A DNA stretch of 64,000 bases. Source: Polytrichum commune. Its lineage: Eukaryota; Streptophyta; Polytrichopsida; Polytrichales; Polytrichaceae. The stretch's first letter is position 1; every line of letters starts with the position of its first letter. Position numbers and translations under genes: made by a program. Shown here one piece after another: positions 39,978-51,600 of this stretch. The stretch is taken from contig OX485809.1 of NCBI GenBank assembly GCA_950295325.1, forward strand, positions 18,536,001-18,600,000, in the 5' to 3' direction. The notes below the pieces were generated by a model, which saw nothing but the letters and a program-made list of their open reading frames with translations, made no database searches and was not told the origin of the DNA.

Positions 39978-41699
39978 TAAGGAGGATGTTCTAGGCAAAG
40001 AGTGTGTGTTGATGTCTTTTGTTTGTATGCGAGTGTATTACATACATGCCCATAGGGATGGACATAATTTTTTTTCGAAAAAACAATAAAAAAAACAATT
40101 GTTGCAATAAAATTTAAAGTGGGTAACAACTTGGTTGTGCTATGGTTGTGAGGTAAGGAAGTCTTTTGCCACATGGGTTGTGATTGCAAACACTGGACCT
40201 ATAATGTGTATGTTATGTTGTGATGTGAGATTGACTTAGAATGAACCTTGAAGTTTAGCATCAAGTGTATGAAGATGTTTGCAAGGTCATGACGTAATGC
40301 TTTAAAAGTTGTGGGGTGTAAGAGATTGCTTTTGAAAATATGAAGAAAATGTTGGAGTTTTTAGCAAGATATTATTATCTTGAAAGAAAGTAACCCCACC
40401 CACCTTCATGGGTATCTCTCATTACATGTATGTTTTATTTTCTTCCCTTTTTTACATGCATGGCTATTTAAACTTTATTTTATTTTATTCAATAAACTTT
40501 GCCAATGCGAATTAGTCATGGTTTTAAAACCTATTCTCAACCACTTGACAATAATGCATCTACTACTTTAGGTTGATGATGTCCTCCTAAATTGTTGGAT
40601 AGGCAAACTTGAAAGAGGGTTTCAAAGAAAAATTAGGTTTGCTTCACAATGTTTACTCTCCCTTGAAGCAACTTCATCTTCTCTTGCGTGAGAAGTGGTA
40701 GGGCCCATACTTGGCAAAAATGACGATTATTTGTCTTGAAATATTGCATGAAAGTTGTGTTTTCTCTTGTAACAAAGATAACAATTGGGTGAACTTTGGA
40801 CATTGTAACACTTGAGTGTGGGAATGAATTTGCATGAGAAGATGTGAGGTTCATTCCTCTTGCAACTTGGCGTTAAAGACGCACACACAAGCTTTTTACT
40901 TTTTATTCCAAAATTTCACTTGTTTTAAATCTTCTTAAAGAAGTGTTGTTGATGCTTTCTTACCTCTCTACACTTTTGAGCAAGGAAGCAATTATATGTA
41001 GAACATTGTTCTTTGAAGGTTCAAGGTTTAGGGTTTGAAAAAGGAAATTAAATGGAAAATGCTTTTTCTTTTGATAAATTTATGTCATGTACAATAGCCT
41101 TCTTTTGAAAGATGGATGTCGTTGCCAAATTATGTTCCAAGATAATGCTTGAATTTGATATTTGTCAAGGCAAAGACAAAAACAACTCCTCTTTTTAAAT
41201 TGCTTGTTATAGTAACTTGGAGCTCAACATTGACGTCTATTGATCAAAATCTTTCAATTTGTGGAGTCACAAGTTAATTTGGCTTCATCAAATTTCAATT
41301 CTTGTGGTCTTTGGATGTTAAAATGAATGTACTAAGAGTTGAATATTGATTTGAAATTTGACATGGTTTTCAAAAAAATAACACAATAATTTGCTGAGAA
41401 AAATATGAATTATTGGTCATGTTGAAAATTGTCAAACTTAGCTCCCAATAGGTTGAGGGTTAATTCATTCCAACTCAAATAGATCAAGTTAAGAACTATG
41501 ATGACCTTTTTGGGTTCAAGCTGACTAGAAAACAATAAACATCATTACACTAGTGTCACTTCACCAATAACATCACTTACCCACTTATGATGCCCATCCT
41601 AGGTTGAATTAATGGCGAACAAGGTTTATCATTTAGGGTAACCACATAATAATTTTAATTTGCATGCTTAGTAAAATCAGTTTGTGATGCAAAAACTAT
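39978..41699. other. Gene-free AT-rich DNA
   Basis: No coding frame with family resemblance and no repeat was recognised on either strand. Confidence 0.4.
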
Positions 41700-41888
41700 C
41701 AACTCAAACACCCCATATGCTACACTAAATGTCATAATGTAAAAAAAATTACCATTCAAATAGTTACTTATCTTAACAAATCGTGTCATGTAAGCAATTA
41801 GCATACATGACACTACTAGACCTTTAGACATGTAGTTTAGGCCCTTTGCAAATAGTGTATGTGACACTAAAACCATGCACGGTGTAGT
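41700..41888. mobile_element. CACTA-like terminal fragment
   Basis: It begins GCTACACTAAATGTCATAAT and ends TGACACTAAAACCATGCACG then GTGTAGT, so both ends resemble the M1/M2 termini. The interior is unlike either. Possibly a third, shorter subfamily of about 190 bp. Confidence 0.4.
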
Positions 41889-44800
41889 ATTGTGTGGGTA
41901 TCATTTTTAAAAAATACAAATGGGTAGAGGTGTTGCAAGAATCAAACCATGATAATAATAACTAAAAAGAAATCCAAGGATATATGGATAATACTATGGC
42001 ATTTTGCAATGGTATATGTGCAAATATCAAGTGGTATCATGTGCATGGGAAGGGATGTGACCCATATCCTTTCCATTCCAAAGTACATATTGGCCCTGCT
42101 AATCACATGTTCTTGAGAGGTGTGATGTAAACCTCTCTAAGAACAAAAAAAGGAAAGAAAAATATGAGATGTATATCACATGTTCCCCATGGCGTTCCCC
42201 TTTGGCTAACATTGTGGGGAACACCATATTGCACTTTCCCCTTGTTCTTTTCCATTGAGAACATTTAGGGAACAAACGAGATCTCAAAACACTTTTGCTT
42301 TCAAGTAAATGTAACACTAGCAACGTATGTGTGCGGGTATAAATTAATATCATTTAAAAAAGAAATCCAAATTTTAACATCCCCAATTCTTCTTGAGGAA
42401 AAGATAATGAAAGTCCAAAACATTCAACTTTCAAAACACGAGAACATGCTTGTATGTGGTAATCACCAAGTTTCTTCACTTAAGGTGACTATTGGGCTCC
42501 TTCACCAAGGTAAACCATAGCCTAGACATGTGATCGTCTACCTTGCTATGACAATGCAGTGACAACCACTATGACTATGCATGGGTTTTTCACGTCCCCG
42601 TGGAGAAGTTCATTCATACACCATGAACCTTTGGTCACAAGCAACCTATAATTGTCAACAATCACATGTGCATTGTACAAGTGTGGCTATGACTAAATCT
42701 CATGCATGCAGTTTCACGTGGGCCCCATTATCTAAGCTATGACCCGTCATATAAACCAATGGTATCAAAGCCAATTCTTGTTGGGAATTGGGTAGGGGCA
42801 AGTTTTTTTCCCTAGGTTGCTTGTGTTTTTGCCTACCCCTTTGGTCTTGGCCGAATTTAATTAACTATTGCTTCTCTCCACATGTTCATTGTCCTTCGTA
42901 CCACCTCCATCAACCCATAAGGATGCCTCTCACGGTTGAAAAACGAATTATCCATATATTCATCAAACTCGAACCACAATATTTGTGAAACATTGCCTTC
43001 GGGGCCTAAACCGCATTTTGATATTGAATATCTTCTCTAGCATGAAAAACCAACTTCCATCTTGGATACTAAAGAAAAGAAAAGAAAAGAAAAGAAAAGA
43101 AAACCACATAGATACAACAACTCCCTTCTTTACTTTTGTGCATAAGGTGAAAGTAAATAATGTATGACGGGAGTTGTTAATGAAGATACAAGTAACTCCG
43201 GTGGGGATCAGGAGATTTCTTTAAAGTTAAGATTGTGAAATTCATGTTCAGGTTGAATCATAATATCTCGAACCTTTTATACATAGAAATGTGGTGTTTT
43301 GAAGCATGAAGACCTAAATCCAAACTGCATAAATACTGCATCTACACAAACTCAAACTCTACCCGCTTGAAGTGTGAGAATTGTAAGTCTATATTTAGTT
43401 GAAGTGACACTAACTTACGTAAAAATTTCACTAACTTACACATGATTCTTGTTTGAGTCGCATGTATGTGTATATCCATGAGAATTAGTCTCTCATATCC
43501 AAATCCAAGTTAGACTCCAAGGTAATTACTCGATATATCAAGACAACAATAAAGATGGAAACAACTCAGGCAGTTGTTGTGGTGCTTACAATTTGGAATA
43601 ACTTTTTGCTTTGCCGAGAAGAAGTCTATGGGCGATGAAAGCACCTCTTGGCTTCTGGTGAGGCCACGTTGCCTGTGCTTTCTCGACCGTCGGATTTGAC
43701 CGATGTAACCCTCCTCCCCTGATCTCCTCCGCTCCTGCCACCACTCATCCACTGCGTTGTACAGTAATAAATCCAAAACGGAAGCTGGGATTTTCGCAAT
43801 GGAGAAGATATTCGATCCCAAAATGTGGTCTAGGCCCCACATGGAAATATTTCGCAAATATTGCGGTAGAGTTTGAGGAATATATGGAGAAATAGGCTTT
43901 CAACAGTGAGAGGCATTCCTTACGGGTTAATGGAGGCGGTACAAAGGATAGTGACTAGTGAGCATATGAGAGCGAGTGCAAATTAAAAATTAATTAATTT
44001 TGACCAAGACAAAGGGGCAAGCAAAAAAGATGGACATGCTAGGAGGGACCACTCCCAACCGAAATTGGCACCGACATCATTGGTTTAAATGATGGGGCCA
44101 TGCCATGTCTCAAAAAGTGGGGCCCACACAATACTACACGAGGTTTAGCCCCAACCGACAAGTGTCCATGCGGACCCCACATAAAACGTAAACTCAACCC
44201 TCCAAGTTCGTTGTGAACTCATTTCCATGGGTTTCTTTCTAAATGGAGGCGTATGATACTACATCCGATGTCAAACGAACTTCGAGAGTAAATCGCGGGT
44301 TACTATTGATGAAAGGATCACAACGTTTTTCCTTAAAGTTTTTTTTATTAACCGTTGGTAGTAAGTTAGCTTCGTTCCTAGAACCTATCCAAGTCACGCA
44401 AGCAAGAAACCTCCCTCCGCCGCCCGCCTACCTTACATTACGACGATTCCTCCAACATTTTGTGTCAAGAATGCCAACACCGCAACCGTGACGACATGGT
44501 GTGGCCGTTTTGCAAGAAATAGTGCGATCGGTGACGTCAACATAAGCGGCACTTCTTTAATCATAGAGCCTAATAAAGACAATCATACATCCAAGATTAT
44601 ACACCTTCACATTAATCGGAGCAACCGTTTTTGAAGGAATGTTCTTTTGTACTTGATCCTAACGAGCAAGTAGTAAGTAAGAGCTAGTAAACTTTTAAGG
44701 CAAATATGAATGATAAATGTGTACCCATGTCGTACCTTGATTCCTGTCAGCCACAGAGACATGGTTAGGCCTCATGACACCCACACTAATAACCGTGTAG

Positions 44801-45392
44801 CGGCTTCATTGGTTAGGTCAACACATATACTAGCATATGTAAAGGTTATCGTTAACTTAGTGGGAAGTAACAACCTTCGTATTGTACACTAAGTATCCCA
44901 ATTAGTGTGCGGTACTATTCATAGTTACATAGTTAATTGTTGTAACTATTTGATGAGAATGTAGTATTTTACCAATCAAGGTTGTTTATGTTCTTCAATG
45001 TCCGAACAACCTATTGAAGTTTTCGTTAGTAAAAACTAAACCCTCGAGTAAGATGTTGTTGGATTGTGTACTTCCAAGTAGTAAGACACACTGATTGGGA
45101 TAACCAATGTGTAAACTACTACGAGTGATTGACATAGAATGCAAGTTGTTTTTAAACAAGTGTTGACCTAGACCATTGTTTGAGACCTACACCTTTCACA
45201 TCTAGTATTGTGGTTTACAATTTTGAGTTACGTGTTGCTACAACTTTGTAGCCATTTACTATGGATAAAACAAGTACACAACATGCATGTCAAGGAACAT
45301 GATATAAATTGCTTGGTAAAAAAATACTATGACTTAAAAGTTATGATAACGTGTAACTCCAAATGGTAAACCTTGGTAATAGGTTTTATAAG
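41889..45392. other. Gene-free DNA with an (AAAAG)n microsatellite
   Basis: AAAAG repeats lie at 43071-43103. At 43510-43857 the minus strand is open for 115 codons with an Arg-rich centre (EWWQERRRS) but no recognised domain; it is GC-richer than its surroundings and could be a relic. At 44243-44491 the plus strand is open for 82 codons, also unrecognised. Confidence 0.4.
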
Positions 45393-45721
45393 GTGTACAC
45401 TAAATAGGATATTTAGTGTTTGATACACTAAATACGAATGCCTACACTAAATATCAATAACCTTATGAAAGTAAGTAACTTTAAATGTAAACTGAAACAC
45501 TAACTATCAACTATGGTAATATGTGGAAGTTATATGTTTGAATTTAGTGTTAGTAAGGATATGGAAAACAAAACAACAGTGATTAAAGGAGAATCCCAAC
45601 ATCTCTTCTAGCATATCTTCTAACACTAATTATCAAAGAATTGAAAATTAGTGTTGAGCATGGTAGGGTGGTAACAACATTAAAAAATAATCAACCACTA
45701 GATACCCTATTTAGTGTAGTG
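45393..45721. mobile_element. CACTA-like MITE, family M1, copy 2 (~329 bp)
   Basis: The right terminus in reverse is CACTACACTAAATAGGGTAT. The left is GTGTACACTAAATAGGATAT. The interior is collinear with 38001-38347 except that the 27-bp direct repeat and GGC run of that copy are absent and replaced by different sequence. No target duplication was seen. Confidence 0.75.
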
Positions 45722-46439
45722 TAAATCTTCTCATAGGAACACATGTTCCTATTCATTGGACGCCACTTTTTGATCAAAAGAAGTCAAAGCATTTCAAATT
45801 GACGAAGCTCACGTGCAATCGGAGGTCAACGTGCACACATCTTCTAGTACAACGTGTAGTTCATTGTAATGTATTGTATAGAGTGCCAAGGATGATATGC
45901 AACAATCACTAGGCGTTGGGGTGGATTCGACCAAGCAACGGGTTCCAACATGGTTTTCATGGAAAGGAGACTAAGTACGATCATCATTGAAGAGCTTCCA
46001 TGAACAAATTTTGTTGGACCACATGACGTTCTATAAAATGACTCAGGTGGACGTGTGTTTGCAATGTGTGGTTCAAGTGAAGAAAATTTAGATGTTGTAG
46101 AGCATCATACCTAATCTCTTTCCACTAGGGGTTATTTAGTTGTAGATTGCCAAACCTCGCTTTGTCAAAATCTTAATTTTCTAGCACCAACTACTATAGT
46201 GTACCTTTCACACCTGTTATTGCATTTGACCATTCGGAGTTACATGTGATTATAACTTTTTACGAAGAGTATCATTGTGTGTGTAGCAAATTATAGTATG
46301 TTCCTTGATGTGCATTGTATATGTTTATGTTGTTAGAATAAAGAATGGTACTTGGTACACATTCATTCATAGAGACACATAACTCTAAATAGTAATAGGT
46401 GTGTGATAAGGTTCACTTACAATTTAAAAAAAAATACCC
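45722..46439. other. Gene-free DNA
   Basis: Nothing recognised. Base composition changes sharply to GC-rich at about 46440. Confidence 0.4.
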
Positions 46440-48661
46440 TAGTATGCTAACCACCTTGTATGGTGGGCCCACGCGCGTTCCCCACTGGGGCGGGGTTCTG
46501 TCGGTGGTTCCCACACGTTCCCAACATATAACGAGAGCCCAAAATAGAGGCGTCACGACACACACACAAGACCAATGGTCGCCCCTCTAATGTCCAGAAG
46601 AACCACGAGACTCTATGGGAGAAGACACTAACCTATGGACGCCGTCCGCTGGGTAATTCCCCTGACCGAGATGACGAGGGTGTCAGAGTCTCCAAACAAG
46701 CGGGTAATTCCGCGACCGTAGGTTACTGTGGGGAATGGCTGCTTCGTCCAAAAGACCGGGGGGGGGGGGGGAGTTCTTAAGGTGGGGGCATTTGCGGTGG
46801 AGTCTGACCTGAGGACGGCGACCCTGGGACGGAGGGGGAGTCAAAGGGGTCGAAGAGACGACTGGGCAGCTCCCCCAGGGGCCGGTGGATATGGCGAATG
46901 GAAACGGCAGTAATGGCGGACGGAGATCGGAGTAAAGAGGCGGACGCTGGAGGCTATGGTTGGACGCTGCAGAATCGGAGGCAGACGGAAGTGCGGTGCG
47001 GAGCAGTAAGTTAAGCGGAAAGACGAGACTCAAGTTTTGGTTGCTTGTGTCAGATGCACGACAGAGTTATGGAAGTAAAGGAAAAGTGGGATGAGTTGGT
47101 GAGACCAAAACAAGCGGAAGAAGACCAGGGTCCAAGTCCGGAAGATTAAGGCCCGAGAAGAGCCGTTCCTCCGACGGAGCAGCAGGCAAGTCAAGTTATT
47201 AGAAAGAACGTCAGGGCGAAATAGCAGAGTGCTGATGCTGAATCATTGCAGCTGGTAGGACGGAAGTTTCGGCTGTGTTTGGATGCATTGTTATTAGCAG
47301 GGGAACAACATTTTAGGTGATGCAGAACTAGAAGATTGGTGGATTCTTTTCCAGGAAGGACAAGGCGGACTTTGTATTGTGCTTGCGTGGTGCAAGTTTA
47401 GTTTAGCTTGGGAAGAGCCCGATAAAGACTAATGAGGAGGAGAGGAGGAGGAAAGTTATTAGGACGGACGAAGAAGAAGGACCTGGCGAAGTGACAGAGT
47501 GCTCTTAGATCATTGCAGCAGGAGGGACAGGAGTTCCGGTTGTGTTATTCTTGTGCAGGATATTACGGTGCTTGGGTGCGTTATTATTAGCAGGGGGACA
47601 CCAGTTTAGGTGATGCAGAACTAGAAGATTGCTGGATTATCTGCAGGAAGGAGCGGAGTTTGTATTGTGCTTGCTTGGTGGAGGTTTGGTTTGGTTTGGC
47701 TTGGCTTGGGGAGAGCTCGATGAAGAGTCATGAGAGGAGGAGGAGGAGGAGGAGGACTTGTCGGGGGAGATGAAGGCAGGAGGGGGTGGAAGAATGCTGT
47801 GGATTGCTTGCTGGTCTACGAATGGTTCCGGAAAGACGAGGTTAAATGGCAGGCAAGTGATCTGAGATTGGACTCACGGGATATGGATAACTGGTAAAGA
47901 GAAATGGTGCAAGTAGGTAGCTGTTTGTAGAAGGTAAAGTAAGGGCGTGAAGCAGCGAAGTGAAGTGAAGATAGATTGCTGGAGAGGGAGGATTCGGAAG
48001 ACTGGCCGGATGTACGCAAGGATGGAGGAGGACAGGGCACGTCTTGATGCTTCTGGAATTGTGTTTGGACGAAGTTGGAGATCGTCAAAAGAGAGGAAAG
48101 AAGGAAGGCAGGGAAGGTAATTTCTAGGAAGTCAAGGCAGAAGAAGCCCGGATGTATCTATTCAGTAGTTTGAATTGAGCCGAATCTAATTTCAGCAAGG
48201 ATAATCAATCTCCATTAGGAGCTAACATACGGAGCCATTGCGGTTTGCACAAGAATCACAAGAGCAGCTCATTGTCAAATGGTATTGAATGATTTTGATC
48301 GAGTTTCTACACATTGAGACTGTGCAGGTATAAATGCGGGAGCTGAAGCACAATAGGCAGATTTTATGGTTGAGATCATTCATGGATGATGACAGCGAAG
48401 AAACTGATCCTGCATAGAGCTTTGATTAGAGGACAAGAATAACAGCGATGTGGAGACTACATGGAAACAGGGCTCGCAAGAGGAGGATGATAACGTTGAG
48501 TAGTAGGTCGGCCTTATTAGATTTTACGAGAAATTATGAATAGGTGTGGCCTCATGCAGGACCGCATTCGCAGACCAAAAGTGTGGAAAGGAGAGCTAGG
48601 ATTTGAGCTCGGCTGAGACGGATCAAAAGCAAGGATCATCACAATACAGCAGTGCAACATC
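46440..48661. promoter_or_regulatory. GC- and purine-rich region upstream of the ABCB gene (promoter and probable 5' leader)
   Basis: About 2.2 kb with much higher G and A content than the flanks, starting with a 14-base G-run at 46758-46771 and containing GGA triplet runs at 47740-47757. Frames on both strands are low-complexity and show no domain, so I do not call a gene here. A GA-rich leader with an intron before the ATG at 48662 is plausible, since 48110-48120 holds a donor-like AAGGTAATT. Confidence 0.5.
47215..47757. repeat. Two-copy tandem duplication, period ~265-290 bp
   Basis: The blocks AGAGTGCT, ATCATTGCAGC, GGTTATTATTAGCAGGGG-ACA (with small changes), TTTAGGTGATGCAGAACTAG then AAGATT-TGGATT, CAGGAAGGA, TTTGTATTGTGCTTGC and TTGG-GAGAGC-CGAT-AAGA occur in this order in 47220-47450 and again in 47495-47755. 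The copies are diverged by substitutions and small indels. Confidence 0.85.
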
Positions 48662-51600
48662 ATGAATCTCTCAAGGACTTTATTTGGGATGTCGCCTCCG
48701 CACATCCAGCCATTGACTCCAGTATCAGAAGTTTCAGAGCCACCGGAGTCACCTTATCCTTACCCGTACCTTGATGGAATTCTAGAGTCTCGTGAGCAGG
48801 TAAATTTGTGGTTCTTATTTTCTTCTTCCTTCCGGTATTTACATCTTCAGATTTGGGTTGTTTTTAGATTGATTTGCCGAGGAACGCGTTACATATCTGT
48901 GATTACAATTCAGTCCATGCACATCTTCATTTTAACGGTCAATCGGAAGTGACCTAGCTTCATTTCAAATCTTCTGAACGCTAGAAGAGTGGGCTTCTTG
49001 GGATATTGAATAGTCGTAGTTTCAAAAACCAAGATTTTGAATAATGGTGGTTGTGACGTTGTGACCCAAGCATAAATGAGGGAGTCACAGGGAGGATGGA
49101 TGATGAGGATCTTTTTCCTCGTGAGAGGAATTTGGAAATGTAGCATAATTTGTTTGAGCATTTGCATGTGGCTTTTTAGGTAAGTGAAACCTTAGTTGGG
49201 AGCATGGATTTACAGGTAGAGGACGTTTCAGGGGACGAGGAACAAGAGAGGGATGAACCGCCTCCACCATCAGTCCCATTTTTCAGGCTTTTTGCGTACG
49301 CAGATGCACTGGATTGGCTTCTCATGGTTGTTGGAAGTATAGCAGCTGCAGTTCATGGGGCTGCGCTTCCAGTTTACTTGTATGTGTTGGGAAGGATTAT
49401 CAACTTATTTGGACAATATCAGCAAGATATCCTTTCAAAGAGTGGGCATCAACTTTCTTCGAGTTCTTTCCAAAGCTTAGCTGACGAGTTGTCAAAGGTG
49501 GAGCATCTCTTGGTTCTTTTGTGTTCACGATTTCTCTTCAATGTTCTGTGCAATATAAAGAGCCTAGCTCTATTCTGCTTAAGGTTGTATTGTGTTGAAA
49601 TTGAGTCTGGCAACTTGATTGGAGGCATGGGACTTTGTGGAGTTGCACAATTTTATTTCTTGAGTCCACAAGTTCTTAGTAGAATCTTGCCTCGAAACAA
49701 GATAAAATTGAATACAATATTTTTGGCGACTATTTCATATGTTCAGAATTCTTGGAGGAACGACCATAAATTTGCAGCCCCTAACTCTGTTGTTATGGCT
49801 GCAGCATGCCCTCTACATTGTTTATATTGCAGCGGCAGTTCTTGTGGCCAGTTGGTTAGGTAATTCTCTCAACACATCTATTGAGTCACAAAGTTAACAG
49901 TTGAAAGGTCTGAAGCAGGGGAAGTAAACAACAAATATGTCATTTTGGCAAGTGGTATTGGATGCAATAGGAAGGCACAAAATCTCATAGCGAGTAGGTC
50001 TTGTATATATTGGGCATGTTTTGGTGTCTTGTGTCGAGGGATTTTGTTGCTTGATAGAAACATCTTGAAGTTATAGAGGGTTATGACACTGCAGCGTGGT
50101 ATTGGTCAATGTACTCTAGATACATAAGTCAGGTTTCTCAACTTACATTCTGTAGAGGTTTGGATTCATTAGATTCTGCAAATATATTATAATGCACATG
50201 TGATCCTGCAAGAGTTTAACCTGACATGTATTTTGACCTGGCAGAGGTGGCCTGCTGGCTCTATACAGGGGAGAGGCAAACATCAGTTATTCGATCTAAA
50301 GGTGTACAAACACTACTGAAGCAGGACTTAGGTTACTTTGATAATTATGCAGGAAATGGAGCCCATGTTAGTCAAATCTCAAACGACATTCTTTCAGTTC
50401 ACTCTGCCCTCAGTGAAAAGGTACTAACCAAATGGAACTGACATGCTTTCTTGCAAACATGCTCAACATCGTGACTTCTAACACTCTCAGGCATTTGAAA
50501 CTCAATGTTACCAGTTTCTTTTAGTTTATGTTGCAGTAGTTACAGAAACATGAGGAGGGTCATTGCAATACCCATGCTTTGTGATCAACTACGTATTAAT
50601 AAACATACTGGATTCTTAGGTTGTGACTCTTATCCACCACAACAGGTGTAGTCACCTTAGAAGGAAGTTTGTCAAAAACAGTCAAGACCCCTCTTACTCG
50701 CCATGGTAATGTGTGTGTCATATTGCTCAGAAGTTAAGCGGTTATAGTAAAAGTTGAAAGCTGCTGAAGACTTTGAATTTGAATGTGGTTTTAGCAAGCC
50801 CGTTTATGTTGTGAAAATATCACTTAGGCCAAATTTGTTTTTAGAGGTTTGAGGTGTCTTGTAAGTGTCAATTCATCTCAAATCTACTGTTACAGGTTAC
50901 CACTAGCCACTGTGACATCAAATCTCTAGATACTTGTCTGCACCACCATTTGATGGTTATTGACTTGTGGTGGTATGCATATGTGGACAGGTCGGTAATT
51001 ACATCCACAGTATGGCAACCTGTATAGGTGGTGTTACAGTTGGGTTCATCAGCTGTTGGCAGATATCTCTATTAACTCTTGCAACTGGACCTTTTATTGT
51101 AGCTGCTGGCGTAATATCTAACATAGCCCTTACACGGCTTGCGGAACATGTTCACAACAGCTATTCTGAGGCTGCTGGCATAGCCGAACAGGTGTGTTAC
51201 TTACTAATGTTTCAGGTGGACACTATATTTCTTGGAAGGGTGGAGTTTTGAGGCTTTGTACTAAGTAATAGATAGTTTATGCCCATCGAAAAATGTCACG
51301 ATCGATGTTTTGCATTTGGTAAATTCTCGTTTGTTTTGAACTCAAAATTGATTTGTTTGGCTCCTTAATCACAAGTCAGTCTGACCCTATGGAAGAGATT
51401 ATGATTTCCTACAATGTTGGTTGAATGCAGGCACTTTTGTACATACGTACAGTTTACGCCTTTGCTAACGAGACAGTTGTGAAGTATGCATATGCAAATG
51501 CATTACAGCCTACGTTACAATATGGTGTACAAATCAGCTTGGTGCAAGGACTCGGACTAGGCTTCATATATGGAATAGCTATATGTTCGTGTGCCTTGCA

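Noticed and set aside
46683-47033. A 116-codon minus-strand frame rich in Pro, Ser and Leu
   Set aside because: It lies opposite a purine-rich tract that produces Pro/Ser/Leu codons automatically, and it spans the 14-base G-run.
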